A stretch of DNA of 29,578 bases from Echinostoma caproni (GCA_900618425.1 UZAN01040893.1:29276-58853); one strand, 5' to 3'. Shown: positions 9,465 through 20,485, counted from the stretch's first letter. The notes: generated by a model not told the origin, from the sequence alone. Numbers and translations are program-made.

Positions 9465-9615
9465 GTAAGAATGCCGACTTACTTTCGGAACTTCATTCTC
9501 TCTCTCTCTCTCGATTCTATTCCCATCGATTTACTTTAGTCCTCAACCTCGGTCTCTTCGTATCCAATATTGTGGCCTGGATACTCACTATAAACTACCT
9601 TTCTTTTCTTTTCAG

Positions 9616-9744
9616 CGAACATGAAACGCAGTTTTCCAATCGATCTCTTCGAATTGTCCTCCGGGTGCGCAACTCTTCGGATAGTCGTTGGATTACGTTG
9701 CTTTCTCCGATTACCTCTCCACATGGAACAGTCTCCACAATCAG
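9616..9744 (+). CDS. DNA2: DNA2 exon: beta-barrel domain, first part
   Basis: The frame reads EHETQFSNRSLRIVLRV and then SRWITLLSPITS, matching the region of human DNA2 before the GDRVIVSG segment in length and position but only weakly in sequence. The splice signals are excellent: a T/C tract ending cttttcag at 9615 and donor gtgaga at 9745. The phase (one base in, two out) fits both neighbours. Confidence 0.75.
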
Positions 9745-10435
9745 GTGAGATAGAAAATAGCGAATGCTGCATTGTTGGTTTCTTTTATAAACAGGTGACG
9801 GCGGTCACGATCGAATGGTTTGATTCGCTGTCACAAGGATACACCGGATGTAAGCGTTAAAGGCTGGAATCCTGCTATTACCAACTCTACCGAGATGTGA
9901 TGGAAAATGATTCCTTTATCCTCTGGTTCACTCACTATACAGTGTCTGTCCCCTTTGTGTTTTGTACGGTTCTCCAGATTCGCGGTTTCTGCCCTCCGTA
10001 ACTTAATAATCCTTCTATTTTTGATGATCATACCGGTGTAATTTAAATCAACAAGAAATGAAGCAAACCGTCATTACTGATCTTACTAGTTGAGAAAAAT
10101 TTCTAAACGGTAAATTTGGTCAATGAAACTATTTGCTTTGGCGAAAACCAAAGTGATGGCGCACCACACTCTGTAATCCATCCCTACTTGTTCAAGACCA
10201 CGGACGTTTGATCTGTGTTTACTGTAAATGGAATGGTCTATGACTCTTCGAGTAGTCGACCCCCCTTAGGTGACCATCATTCTCCAGTCTTTGAAAATGT
10301 ACGTATATATTTGTGCTCTATAGCAATCGGAATGGCATCAAGTCAGGAGGTCAACTATATATGGCCGGTTTATAAATAAATTACTTTTTGTATGCTGGCG
10401 TCTTCAATGCTTTCAGTTTCTCCTTCTCGTTTTAG
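9745..10435. other. Intron 5: nothing recognised
   Basis: No element or RNA gene seen. Ends in a clear branch and pyrimidine region, tccttctcgttttag, at the acceptor. Confidence 0.5.
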
Positions 10436-10606
10436 TGAGCTCGAGCCGATTCCCGGGGATTTCGTTATTGTTAGCAGTCATGATTGCAAACACGTCGGGA
10501 TCACTTTGGGCACAATTCTGCCCCCAGAGGCGACAAACAACATCCCCACTTCCACTTGGTCAGACCTCAAGGGTGCGAAAAACTTCATCGTATTAGCCAC
10601 GGATGA
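10436..10606 (+). CDS. DNA2: DNA2 exon: beta-barrel domain, GDFVIVSS segment
   Basis: The exon starts ELEPIPGDFVIVSS, closely matching the human AGDRVIVSG strand of the beta-barrel that connects nuclease and helicase, and ends KNFIVLATDE, matching the strand before CLLDR. The acceptor is ttttag at 10435 and the donor gtaagt at 10607. It leaves GA, which pairs with the A opening the exon at 13825. Confidence 0.88.
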
Positions 10607-11497
10607 GTAAGTTGGCGATGCACATTGTTGATTTGTTTCGGTCTCTCCGGTTTCACTTGTCAATCTTATCGCGATTGATAATAATGTTGTGAGATACTAT
10701 TCACTCTTGTGAGTAGTTTGTACACTAAGAAGGGGCTGTTGAATTCCCACGGAATTCACCAGTGGATTAAAAGATTTACTTTTGTAACTACAGAAAATGT
10801 GCATCTACTGTCGAACCGTTCCATTAATCATCCTGCGGGCTTGCAGGAATTATGATCATCAGTTCCAAATGAGACGATTTGTTGTATGTACGCCAATTTA
10901 TCGATACCTTTACCGTTGTTCGTAATAGACAGCTCTCCTTCTCCGGGCACTTTCTTGTGAATTTATGACACGTGTATCGAAATTATTTATTTTCTCTTTG
11001 TTCACTAGGTGTTTGATCAACCCGAGTTTGCCTCACCTCATTACTGTGCTGCATATTTGGGTATACAAATGTAAAGTCAACTCTCAGGAAGAGGGCCGCA
11101 GCCGTATAAAGGCTACCAGGGGAAATATAGATGTGGGGAAGATGAGCAGTAGCAGCGGTGACGGGCTTTGAATTCAGAACCTCCAGATAAGTATTCTGAC
11201 GACCACTGTTCCCAAAGGCGGCTGGGTAGTGTCATTTTTTGCTTTTGATTGATCATCCTCTAGATTTTATCTTCACGCACAATCCTTAGCTCATTCGGCC
11301 AATGTGGCACTAGGATTGCGTACCACTCTTTCTGGTGCTCATCGCTATGGCTTAGTGCAGTGAATAAATTAAGAAAAAAAACGTGCATCAAGAGGAACTC
11401 CGAATGGCATTTAGCCAAAATCATGCCGTAGCACTACTTAAAAGTAACTATGAGTTAAACGTGAAGTGTTGCGGTCGCCATGATAAAGTCATCATAT
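10607..11497. other. Intron 6, first part: nothing recognised
   Basis: AT-rich DNA with scattered AG-rich stretches at 11080-11165; no motif found. Confidence 0.45.
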
Positions 11498-11594
11498 CTC
11501 AATGATGGTGGTAGCCAAGTGGTTGGGTCACCAAATTGCGGCTCAGAGGCCCCGGGTTCGAACCGCTCCACCGATGCCCCCTTTCCTGAAAGTT
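11498..11594 (+). mobile_element. tRNA-derived SINE, cut by assembly gap
   Basis: A polymerase III A box (TAGCCAAGTGG, 11512-11522) and a perfect B box (GGTTCGAACC, 11555-11564) are spaced as in a tRNA. The head resembles the Ser/Leu tRNA pattern GTGGCCGAGTGG. The body begins to match the copy at 16730-16900, with an internal deletion, when it runs into the Ns. Confidence 0.78.
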
Positions 11595-11910
11595 NNNNNN
11601 NNNNNNNNNNNNNNNNNNNNNNNNNNNNNNNNNNNNNNNNNNNNNNNNNNNNNNNNNNNNNNNNNNNNNNNNNNNNNNNNNNNNNNNNNNNNNNNNNNNN
11701 NNNNNNNNNNNNNNNNNNNNNNNNNNNNNNNNNNNNNNNNNNNNNNNNNNNNNNNNNNNNNNNNNNNNNNNNNNNNNNNNNNNNNNNNNNNNNNNNNNNN
11801 NNNNNNNNNNNNNNNNNNNNNNNNNNNNNNNNNNNNNNNNNNNNNNNNNNNNNNNNNNNNNNNNNNNNNNNNNNNNNNNNNNNNNNNNNNNNNNNNNNNN
11901 NNNNNNNNNN
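11595..11910. other. Assembly gap, 316 N
   Basis: An unresolved stretch between a SINE and a PLE reverse transcriptase. The repeated sequence on both sides probably caused it. The rest of the PLE RT (with its catalytic motif), and possibly its endonuclease, may be inside or missing. Confidence 1.
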
Positions 11911-13242
11911 TAGATAAAGAAGCCTCTTCAGCTCAGCTACGGGTAGTCCAACGGAAATTCCCAAATTTTCTATATAATTAGCAATGAATTCAATGGTCTC
12001 TTGGAGTGGCACATTAGTAAATAATGAGGTAAGATCCAGCGAGAACATCTGTTTATTGGTTAAGTTGATTGGTGCAATGTGATTGACAAAATCAAAAGAG
12101 TCCCGTAGACTGAACTTGGCGATGTCTCTTCTGACTGGTTCGAGGAGATCGGCTAACCACTTTGCCATGGTACCATGGTACGACGAATTACTCATGTCCG
12201 AAATGGGACACAACGGTACCCCATCCTTGTGGATCTTAGGTAGTCCGTATAACCGAGGTATTGTGGTCCCGACCGGTCTAATTCTTTCATAGATGGACGA
12301 ATTGATTACGCCATCTTGTTTGAATTGTCTGATCATCTTGGATATTCTCCTTTCTATCCCAGGTTTTTTATCTTTCTCTCCGGGGTTAGCTATGAACTTG
12401 GTACTGTCACCGAGTGGTTCGTTCATCTTGGTGATATAGTCTGCTCGGTTTAGGATAATGATTCCCTCACCTTTATCCGGTCTTGTGATCAAAATGTCCT
12501 TATTGTTTTTCAGGTGTTTAAGCTTTTCGAAATGCTCCGATTTTAGAATCCCTTTAGTCGTTTCTTTAGATGTTAGATATTAAAAGCATGTCTGAACCCA
12601 GTTGGATTTAAGCTTCTGAGCCCGGAGGTGAGATAATGGTTTTAACTTTGCCAGTTTTCCGTATAGGTTTTCAAACTGAGTTTCCAACTCTAGTTGGCGA
12701 ATCATACGAGTTGGATAGCAAAATTTCGGTCCTAACGACAACAATTCTAGCGTTGTATTATCCAAATTCATAGACGAGAAATTATGAACATACCGTTCCG
12801 GATTGCTTGGAAATTCGTTGCACACCTCTGCGACCGATATTTGCCTGCGTAACTTTATATCATTCTTCGCCGATTGTTGAAACTGGATGGTTTTAACGTA
12901 AGTCAAACATTGCTCCGTCTCATCATCTGTCAGATGATGCATTGCTTCGGACACGATCAACAACTGCTTTTGCAGGGAATTGCAACGATCAATCCAAGAG
13001 TCACGTTCGTTAAGCGTTTGTCGCTTTGATGAGCATCTGGTGATTTTAATATTATTCCGACGAAGGATAGTCCAGTAGCGTTTCGGAACTACACAGCGGT
13101 TAGCACAGTCATTCAGAAATTGCACAGTAGTGTTTGCCACGGCCAACTTTATACGGAACTTCAGATATTTATACAGTTCCTTAAATAAACAGGGGTCTTC
13201 GGTCTGTTGTAGATGTGAAATTATTCCCGTTTGAGTATTCAT
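11911..13242 (-). pseudogene. Penelope-like element ORF: N-terminal region and first half of RT
   Basis: Reading down from ATG at 13242, the first 220 codons contain NFSSMNLDNTTLELLSLG, the conserved PLE N-terminal segment. A single in-frame TAA at 12580-12582 interrupts. The same frame resumes with ITRPDKGEGIIILNR, ERIRPVGTTIPRLYGLPKIH and SLDLTSLFTNVPLQ, which are early RT motifs of Penelope-like elements. It stops at the N gap before the catalytic aspartates. Apart from the TAA and truncation the frame is intact for about 1.3 kb, so the copy is fairly young. It lies antisense in DNA2 intron 6. PLEs are telomere- or target-primed retroelements related to telomerase. The true 5' end may be lost, because the plus-strand copy starts exactly at its ATG. 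Confidence 0.88.
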
Positions 13243-13243
13243 G

Positions 13244-13690
13244 AGACAATTCAAACAAGATGGCGTAATCAATTCGTCCATCTATGAAAGAATTAGACCG
13301 GTCGGGACCACAATACCTCGGTTATACGGACTACCTAAGATCCACAAGGATGGGGTACCGTTGTGTCCCATTTCGGACATGAGTAATTCGTCGTACCATG
13401 GTACCATGGCAAAGTGGTTAGCCGATCTCCTCGAACCAGTCAGAAGAGACATCGCCAAGTTCAGTCTACGGGACTCTTTTGATTTTGTCAATCACATTGC
13501 ACCAATCAACTTAACCAATAAACAGATGTTCTCGCTGGATCTTACCTCATTATTTACTAATGTGCCACTCCAAGAGACCATTGAATTCATTGCTAATTAT
13601 ATAGAAAATTTGGGAATTTCCGTTGGACTACCCGTAGCTGAGCTGAAGAGGCTTCTTTATCTATGCACATATAATATACAATTTCAGTTT
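13244..13690 (+). pseudogene. Second, inverted PLE fragment: RT part only
   Basis: From 13244 to 13663 the sequence repeats 11911-12330 in opposite orientation, with no difference in the translated residues on either strand. It begins at FKQDGVINSS and runs through RLYGLPKIHK and FTNVPLQETI to LLYLCTYNIQFQF. It stops before the VDGVAMGSPLGP-type motif. Copies 1 and 2 are thus arranged head to head with the N-terminal coding region between them. The 3' break near 13690 lies only about 135 bases before the next DNA2 exon. Confidence 0.88.
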
Positions 13691-13824
13691 GTATATTCAG
13701 TACATAAAAGAAAGACGATTTATCGTATTAATCCGTGCTATGAACCGGAATTTTAAATTTGATCATTATCAGTACGACAAGAGATATTTCGAATGATCTC
13801 CGACCAGATATTTCCTCATTCTAG

Positions 13825-13935
13825 ACCATTACCAAAATGGATTGAGTATTTGCGACTCGACCGGTACGTGTCTTCCAAGGGCACACAGCTCAATCTCTCT
13901 AATCTCGTAAGCCTAATGGAAGATTCCGATCTCGG
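13825..13935 (+). CDS. DNA2: DNA2 exon: end of beta-barrel (YLRLDRY to LVSLMED)
   Basis: The frame PLPKWIEYLRLDRYVS followed by LNLSNLVSLMEDSDLG matches the human segment LPESTLFRLD...GNLSKLME. I chose the acceptor tttcctcattctag at 13824 because its one-base phase fits the GA left by the previous exon. An AG at 13771-13772 also opens this frame but breaks the phase. Donor gtaag at 13936, leaving GG. Confidence 0.87.
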
Positions 13936-14565
13936 GTAAGTTCTACATTGTTTCGACTAAGGTCACTATTTTATTACCCTAATTTTTCTATTATTCCATT
14001 ACTCCGTTCCACAAATGTTTATACAGTGAACTCTTTCTACATGTGAAACACTGATTGATGCAGGAGTAGGAGGATTGGAATGGGATTTTAATTGACGACC
14101 ATTAGAAACCGCGTGATGCTGAGTGGCGTGAACTGTTCTCCCCTACCTAATCCGAGTGATAGTTTCAAAATCCTCGTTTAGAATGACGTATGTGGGAGGG
14201 TTTCATTCGCGGCTCATAACTTTTGAACAAATCCCAACCCATTTGGTGGTGCGCTAGTCTCAAGAGACAAAGTTGCATGCGTGTACTGGTAACCAAACCC
14301 ATGCACATATCCTCATAACTAAGTCACTCCAGTGAACTGGTAATCTTTGGGTGTCGTGAGGTTTAGTAGGGAATTTGTCAACCGTCTACTTTGGTGACCT
14401 CTGCTGCGATATTTTTTTAAATTTCTCCTTATGGGTTTCTTGAGTTCGCCTTTGGTTAGTGATATCCTGTCTTGAACATACATTCTTTTGCTCACGGTTA
14501 TCCTCCACTTCATTTGGTAATACCATCATTTTCATTTGGTTGTTTTCTTCCCTCCCTTTTTGAAG
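13936..14565. other. Intron 7: nothing recognised
   Basis: No element is evident. The right end is a strong pyrimidine tract (tgttttcttccctccctttt) before the acceptor gaag. Confidence 0.5.
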
Positions 14566-14645
14566 TTCTTATCTACGTCACCTGATTATTGATCGAACAC
14601 CGCCCACATTCGCCAGCACACTTTCGAAACGTATTGTTCAAGATA
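14566..14645 (+). CDS. DNA2: DNA2 exon: LRHLIIDRTPPTF segment before the helicase core
   Basis: SYLRHLIIDRTPPTF matches the human LRDLIIDFREPQF just before the helicase. The exon is 80 nt, starting with one base and ending with one, and the phases fit both neighbours. It is followed by an intron of only 44 nt. Confidence 0.9.
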
Positions 14646-14689
14646 GTAAGTTCACTTCCTATTTGATTCCAAACCCCAACGATTCTCAG

Positions 14690-14791
14690 TTCGTACTCTT
14701 CTCAAACCAATGAATGTGGATCAGCGTGCAGCTATTCTTCGCGTTCTCATGGCTGATGATTACGTTCTCATTCAAGGCTATCCGGGAACAG
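14690..14791 (+). CDS. DNA2: DNA2 exon: helicase Q motif and Walker A start
   Basis: LKPMNVDQRAAILRVL corresponds to the LNKPQRQAM stretch whose Gln contacts adenine. The exon ends YVLIQGYPGTG, the first part of the ATP-binding P-loop; human has GMPGTGKT. The Gly codon at the end is split G|GC by the next intron. Acceptor ttctcag at 14689; donor gtaaat at 14792. Confidence 0.94.
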
Positions 14792-14831
14792 GTAAATATG
14801 CACTTTCCTTTTCAGCCTTGATGATCAACGG

Positions 14832-14836
<5 letters not shown>

Positions 14837-14864
<28 letters not shown>
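14837..14864 (+). repeat. (CT)14 microsatellite in a 122-nt intron
   Basis: Uninterrupted CT dinucleotides make up almost a quarter of this short intron and lie about 50 bases before the acceptor, extending its pyrimidine-rich region. Confidence 0.95.
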
Positions 14865-14866
<2 letters not shown>

Positions 14867-14913
14867 TACTACAAAGTCGTCCTCTCCGTTCCTCATTCTT
14901 CCTTTTTCGTTAG

Positions 14914-15029
14914 GCAAAACACAAACGTTGACTGCTTTGCTGCAGGTGCTCGTGTTGCTTGGTCGGAAAACACTGGTTGTGGCTCACACGCACTCAGCCG
15001 TTGACAATCTGTTGGGTCGATTGGTTCAG
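14914..15029 (+). CDS. DNA2: DNA2 exon: Walker A lysine and motif Ia
   Basis: The split P-loop is completed as GKTQTLTALL; the ATP-binding Lys is at 14916-14918, equivalent to human K654. LVVAHTHSAVDNLLGRL contains motif Ia (THSAVDN), which is identical to human. Acceptor cgttag at 14913, donor gtagac at 15030, ending in phase 0. Confidence 0.95.
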
Positions 15030-15415
15030 GTAGACCCATATATACTGTGTGTATACTACTTATTATGAAATATTCTATAAAGACGCTAAAGTCATGGTTG
15101 CTGTTTGCATCTAACCCGCCTACAAAACATAGAATCACAGTATTGATTCTTCAATGGACTGGCTTTGAAAGAGCTATCTCCAAAATTACTTGTTGCAAAT
15201 GAGGTTGTTGTGACGAAAATACACTTTCTGGGTGCAAGTATATGAATGAACTTACAGAAAACTACCGGATATGCATGCCTGAAGAGCGGCAGGATCCGCG
15301 AAACCGGTCGTGTGCTTCCAGAGAGATATTGTCCCGTCATTCAGATGTTACTTATTATGAAATATGTATATACTTCATCTTCCAATAACTTTCGCGCTCC
15401 ATTGTCCATTTTTAG

Positions 15416-15568
15416 TCTGGTGAGAAACGCGTACTACGTCTAAGCTCAGTAGACCGGGTGCGGCCAGACTTGTTGGACTGTTGTTTTGAACATATGCTGG
15501 CGACATCATTCTCGAGGTTACCTACCGAGGATCCAATCGACCATTGTCAACGTCTTGTTGACGAAGCG
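15416..15568 (+). CDS. DNA2: DNA2 exon: helicase domain 1, LRL...VRPDL segment
   Basis: GEKRVLRLSSVDRVRPDLL matches the human FKIGFLRLGQIQKVHPAIQ, and the rest of the exon up to HCQRLVDEA covers the variable helix before motif II. The acceptor is ttttag at 15415, the donor gtgagc at 15569, both in phase 0. Intron 11, which follows, is about 4.9 kb and is the longest in the window. Confidence 0.9.
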
Positions 15569-16729
15569 GTGAGCTACAAATCTTTCGTTATCATATGATA
15601 TCAATCTGTTATTTTCTTTCTGTGCTCAGTTTCCATCCATGTGCTAGATACCACCCATCATTGAGCACAAACGTTTAGGTTTTACCACAAAACATCCAAT
15701 GTTTTTCTGTCCCCTATCACCGGTGCTGATTCGTGTCCATAAATCAATTCTATTGAGAGGTAAAAATTGTTTGTTCGCAACAGTTTTTTTCGAATGCGGT
15801 TGATCTTGATCCCCAGTCGGGTCGATAGATCTGCGCAATGTTGATTAGACCCAACTAGGTCGAAACACATGTCCAGTGCTTCCTAGTTTTTCAGTTCATT
15901 CTTCATTTGCTCTCTGTACACGCAGAATTCCTTCCTGATCTTGATCTATCAATGTGGACGAAAGACTGTATTCACATGACCTTGGTTGTGTTTACACGTG
16001 ATTCGATTATTGAATTTTTGCCGCCTTATAATTCGTTTCAAATGATATAGGGTTAACATTTGGTATTAGTAAGACTTGAAAGTACTATAATACTTTTCGA
16101 AACAAAGACTAACTCGTGTGAACAAGTCGTCTTCTTTGCTTCGAACTTCTTTCTTCGTTATTGTCTAATACTGATAGAGGTTAACCAAAAACTAGTTAAA
16201 TTTCAACGTGCATCTATTTTTGGGCGTGCTTCATTGGAACTTATATTTTCACCATCCCTGAAGTATCTCCCTGTCATTTTTGATCGCCAAAAAGTGAGCA
16301 TCTAGCGTTTTTCCTTTCTCCAAGAAAACAGTAACCTGACCCTCGGTGACACATACCGTTTCCTGGAAACGACCAAATTGAAACAAGAGTGAAGGTTAAA
16401 CCACATTCTGAATAGTTTATTTGACAAATCATTCCGCTTAAAATTTTCGTTGTTGTATTTTCCACTACACACAATTGGCCAAGGTGGTTCGAATTATTGG
16501 TTTCAAAAAGCCAAAGTCGACTCTCCACCGAAGACTTTGAACTTAATATGATTCTGGCCCACTATCCCACTATTCGCTCGCACAGAAGTCATCAGACTGT
16601 ACTGTCCCTAAAGTTTAATCAGGTCATTTCATAGGGAATTTGTTTCGACCGGAAGAGCATGGACGCTACTTATCCGTGCTATATCCTTTTTAGTTTTGGT
16701 GACTGAGAATGGTAAATTTGATAGTTTGA
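15569..16729. other. Intron 11, first part: nothing recognised
   Basis: No motif in the short frames on either strand. Base composition is as elsewhere in the introns. Confidence 0.45.
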
Positions 16730-16900
16730 TAAGTGGTGGTGGCCAAGTGGTTAGGTCACCAACTTGTGACCTGCCAGTCCCGGGTCGAACCGCTCCACCG
16801 CCGCCCGTCTTCTCAGGCAGCCTTTGTATGGCTGCGGTCCCCCTTCCTGAATGTTGACTGTACATTTGTATATTCAATAAATACAAGAGAAAGTAAAAGG
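16730..16900 (+). mobile_element. tRNA-derived SINE with AT-rich tail
   Basis: The A box TGGCCAAGTGG (16740-16750) and a B box lacking one T (GGTCGAACC, 16783-16791) form a tRNA-like head of about 65 bases. A body containing ggcagcctttgtatggctgc follows, and the tail has an AATAAA and A-rich repeats. The head and the stretch around the cttcctgaa element are shared with the copy at 11498-11594, so these are one family. The missing T in the B box may have reduced its promoter activity. Confidence 0.78.
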
Positions 16901-17254
16901 ACAAAGACAGACAAGTTTAGGTCATTGATGAGGCGAATCCTTTAGATCTCATCATTCTTTCATTTGGGTTTGTCCAAACCAAATCTGAAGTTTGCACTGG
17001 ATGTTGGAGTGCTCACGGTTAGCCCCTGACAACCTCCATCCTCAAGCCAAGTCAAGAGTGCGCTTTGTTCATTCAATGTGAACAGAATTTTCGGTGAAAA
17101 GAACGTTATCGCTTTTGCTTTGGCATTGCACGCTATTAAAAATGAGCTTTAAGATATGATAAATAGTTACTGAGATGATAATGAATCGGACACCGAGAAC
17201 ACGTAAAATTAAGGAAAATGTCAACGTGAAAATTTACATTAGACTGTGTATAAG
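16901..17254. other. Intron 11: unassigned stretch between SINE and LINE
   Basis: No motif seen; it could hold the decayed 3' end of the minus-strand LINE that follows. Confidence 0.4.
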
Positions 17255-19200
17255 TTAGTTTGATATTCGCTCCCGAGAAGCCAACAAACATGAAAGGTAA
17301 GTTACAACGAATTTGTGAAAAGCAGTGGTACGAGTATATAAAGGTTTCAATTTATTGCTGGTTACAGAAGTTGAAACGGAGCTAGATAGAGCTGTGTGTA
17401 AGGGATTTGACTCATCGGACAAGATAGAGTCACACGCATTCAGGTATTGGTTGACAATGGAATCAACCAGCTCCTCATAAGACAGCTCCATATCTAGATA
17501 TTCTTTTCAGAGAGAGTCTCATTATTGTAAAATCCTTAGACAGTAGACCGGGAAAGATTAAGGGAGAGCAGTAGATCCAATGGCATAAAACGCATGAGAA
17601 AATAGATTTGGAGATGATGTACAATGGCACCCTCAGATGCCGAAGGCGTGAAATATAAAAGGTCAACTTTCTGACTTCAAGAAATGTTTGTTCAACGCGA
17701 TAGGGCCAGTTGAGGTCAGCAGACACGATACATCCAAGATTTGAAGTGTTTTGACCTTTCAAATTTTAAGTTAATAATCAAGATATTAGGAACAGATGAT
17801 CCAGAAAGAGTTGATGGTCTACGGTCAATGGAAAACAAAACTTCAATGCACTTCTTGGGGTTTAAAGAAAGGTTAACACCATCGAACCATTCAGTAATGA
17901 AACTTATGGCTGATTGAAGGGTTGTTGTTGTGAGATGCACCACCAACTACTATGTCATTGGCATATTTAAAAGTGAAAACATTTTGGGGTGACTAGCAAA
18001 TTTTGAATATAAAAGGAGAACAGAAAAGGGGATAAACTTACAGTAACAGTATAAGACCTAATACCAATGAGACAAGTGAATTGGCGTCGGTCGGCAAAAT
18101 AGTCGTGAATCCAATTCATAAGGTGTATCGGGAGATTATGTCACCGTAACAGTGTCAATAGGATGTTTCTGTCAACAGAGTTAAACGCGTTTGTGTAGTC
18201 CAAGAAACAAACGTGAACGATTTTGTTTTTGGTCTACAGTGGATAAAACAGAATGTATAAGATGAACAACCGCATCTAAAGTAGAGCGGCGCTTACAATA
18301 AACAAACTGATTGGAATCACAAAAATCAAGATTAGAGGATAGGTGCCTAATAATAATACGCTCAAAAGTCTCAAGAAATACTGAAGATGAGGCAATAGAC
18401 CAAAACTTACCCTTTTCTTTCTTAGGTACTGGAGTGATGCGCACATCACACCATGTGTTAACTAGTCTTCCTTCTGACAGACATGTATTAAAGAGAAATG
18501 AAACGGTTTATGCGAGGTGGTTTGCACATGTTTTAAGGACCACTGGGGATAACGCATCAGGACCAGCGGATTTAATTCCATTAACAGCATTTAACTCCTT
18601 TAAAACTTGCTCTATTGTGGCAGACACAGGAAGGTTGAAATCAAGTGGTGTTGTGTTGGGACTCGGTAAACCTTGCACAACGTTTTTCACTGAAGCAAAT
18701 GATTTGTTGAGCTCATTGATATCGCATGCGACTGTAGTAGGTAAAGTTGAACGACCACAGAGTAACTTCAGTCCGTTCCAAAGCTGACGGCAGGATTTGT
18801 CTCCTACCACGTGTCCGCATTCAATTGATTGCGATGTACTATTTCGCTTCTAATGTGAAAGTTGACAGATTTGACCGTCAGTTTATCTCTCGAGCGATAC
18901 GCCCTTTCTTTCAGCCTTCGTAATCATTTCAGTCTATTGGAGATGAATCAGTTGGGCTGTAGATGAATCCTTTCCTGAGGGAAGCACACATCATTACAAT
19001 AGTTGAGGTAATTGATAATGTTCTCAAAGAAGACTGAAATATCAGGATCGAAGAGTTTTTGTAAGTCCGTACCGCCAACCATGGATTTTAACTCCATCAA
19101 ATTGGTGAGATGATTTTGTCGTAAATGTATCTTACGTGCATCGTTCTTCATCAGGATTTGTTGCTTGCATTTACCAAAGGCCCCACCCAAAATCACTTAT
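17255..19200 (-). mobile_element. CR1-like LINE, decayed: linker and reverse transcriptase
   Basis: From 19196 downwards on the minus strand, NYLNYCNDVCFPQER is the segment between endonuclease and RT. Around 18810-18508, GIKSAGPDALSPVVLKTCA is the first RT motif (usually S.GPDGI.P..LK). At 18444-18181 come ITPVPKKEKG, LETFERIIIRHL and then RRSTLDAVVHLIHSV. At about 17910, VNLSLNPKKCIEV is the segment after the catalytic site, and later frames (17762-17475) read GCIVSADLNW. Stops and frameshifts break it into at least five pieces, and the YVDD catalytic region, between about 18180 and 17950, has decayed. The element is antisense within DNA2 intron 11. The endonuclease fragment in intron 1 may come from the same family. 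Confidence 0.75.
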
Positions 19201-20485
19201 TGGTTGCTATTTTCCCTAACTGGTCCACTCCTGTCGGTTATATTCGTACACTGAAGCATCACATCTTTCAACAGCACCAGCTGAACCATAAATCTTCCCA
19301 TAAAGGGCTATCCAAAATTCCGCTATCAATCTTTTTTCCGACCAGTACTGTCTCAACTCTTATCCCTGCCACCAAATGCTCAATGAAATATAGTTACAGA
19401 AAGAAGAAACCAACAACATCCAAACGGAGTGAATAATCCCCATGCAACATCAGCATGCAAGCCGTTGATGGCTCCGGTACGCTTTCCGTCGTTCCCAATC
19501 CCATTGAATCCCTTTTTCGTGGTTACTTCTCGATGCAACAAACCAGGTTAGCTAGTCGAGAGCATAACCAACGACTGCAAGCAGTTTAGCTTTTATCTCT
19601 ACCTTCCAGTACACGAATCCCTCGCGCAATTTGTCGGTTACAAAGTGCGAAACGGCAAATAACCGCCAGCCGGGGTGTTATTATCAGATTTCACACACGT
19701 CTGAATCCAGACTGTATGCAACACAAATCATAGTACCATGGCCTTTATCAAAAGAGGGGTGGGGATTATCGTGTTATTGGATTTGTACAGACTTAACAGT
19801 TGTCGGTCTTTTCGGTCTCCACCTTACCTCGCTCTGTTCGTGAAGTTTTGTGGGACTTTGGTGCACTGGGTGCTTATATCGTCACTCGGCTTTTTCATTT
19901 TGACGACGCATCTGTAGCCTTTGCACAATCTAGTGCGGACTGTAAAGCATCAATGTCTTGGCGCAGGGTTCCCGTTGGCTCACTAAGCTCATTCGCTATT
20001 CGGCTGGTGTGGATTCAGCCCAGAGATCCCTGTATCTCTACTGGTTTTATAGACTTCCTTTATACCCGGTGAATTTGGTAGTAAATTTCGGCTGCCCATT
20101 CAAATACAGCTATCTTTGCATGCAGTACATCGTCTCACAAATGTTCTGCGCCTCCAATACCGTCAACTTATTCTGACCTGCCAGTCGAGCGGTTTACGAG
20201 GATATGGTCTCCGATGCATGCCTCAGCTTCTTGGAGCTACGGGTAACAGTTTTTTAAGTGATGAAATCCAAAGAGATGGAGGATGTTTCTCCAGGAACAC
20301 AACAGTCTATCAACTCCTAGGTACTGCTTTCATGTGATACCCCTCAGATTCCGCTGTAAGTCTATGACATAAATAAGTTCTGACCAGGTCACACAAGACT
20401 AATGTTGCGTCATATCCATCCGCAATCTTTTCTTTTTCTTTTCATCATGTTTCTTGGTAAATCTCTATGTTCCTTCTCACATCAG
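19201..20485. other. Intron 11, last part: no recognised gene
   Basis: Frames at 19800-20337 have no family similarity. The intron ends with a T-rich tract (tcttttctttttcttttcat) and the acceptor catcag. Confidence 0.4.

Noticed and set aside
9025..9468. Long plus-strand frame of 147 codons as a separate gene
   Set aside because: Hydrophobic but with no known family, no matching splice sites except at its end, and it lies inside a DNA2 intron.
12083..12292. Frames of 69 codons at 12083-12292 (plus) and 13282-13491 (minus) as a repeated gene
   Set aside because: Both are antisense to the PLE reverse transcriptase copies.
13773..13824. Earlier acceptor (AG at 13771-13772) giving a longer DNA2 exon
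   Set aside because: It would supply two bases where the previous exon needs one, so the frame breaks; the acceptor at 13824 has a better pyrimidine tract and correct phase.
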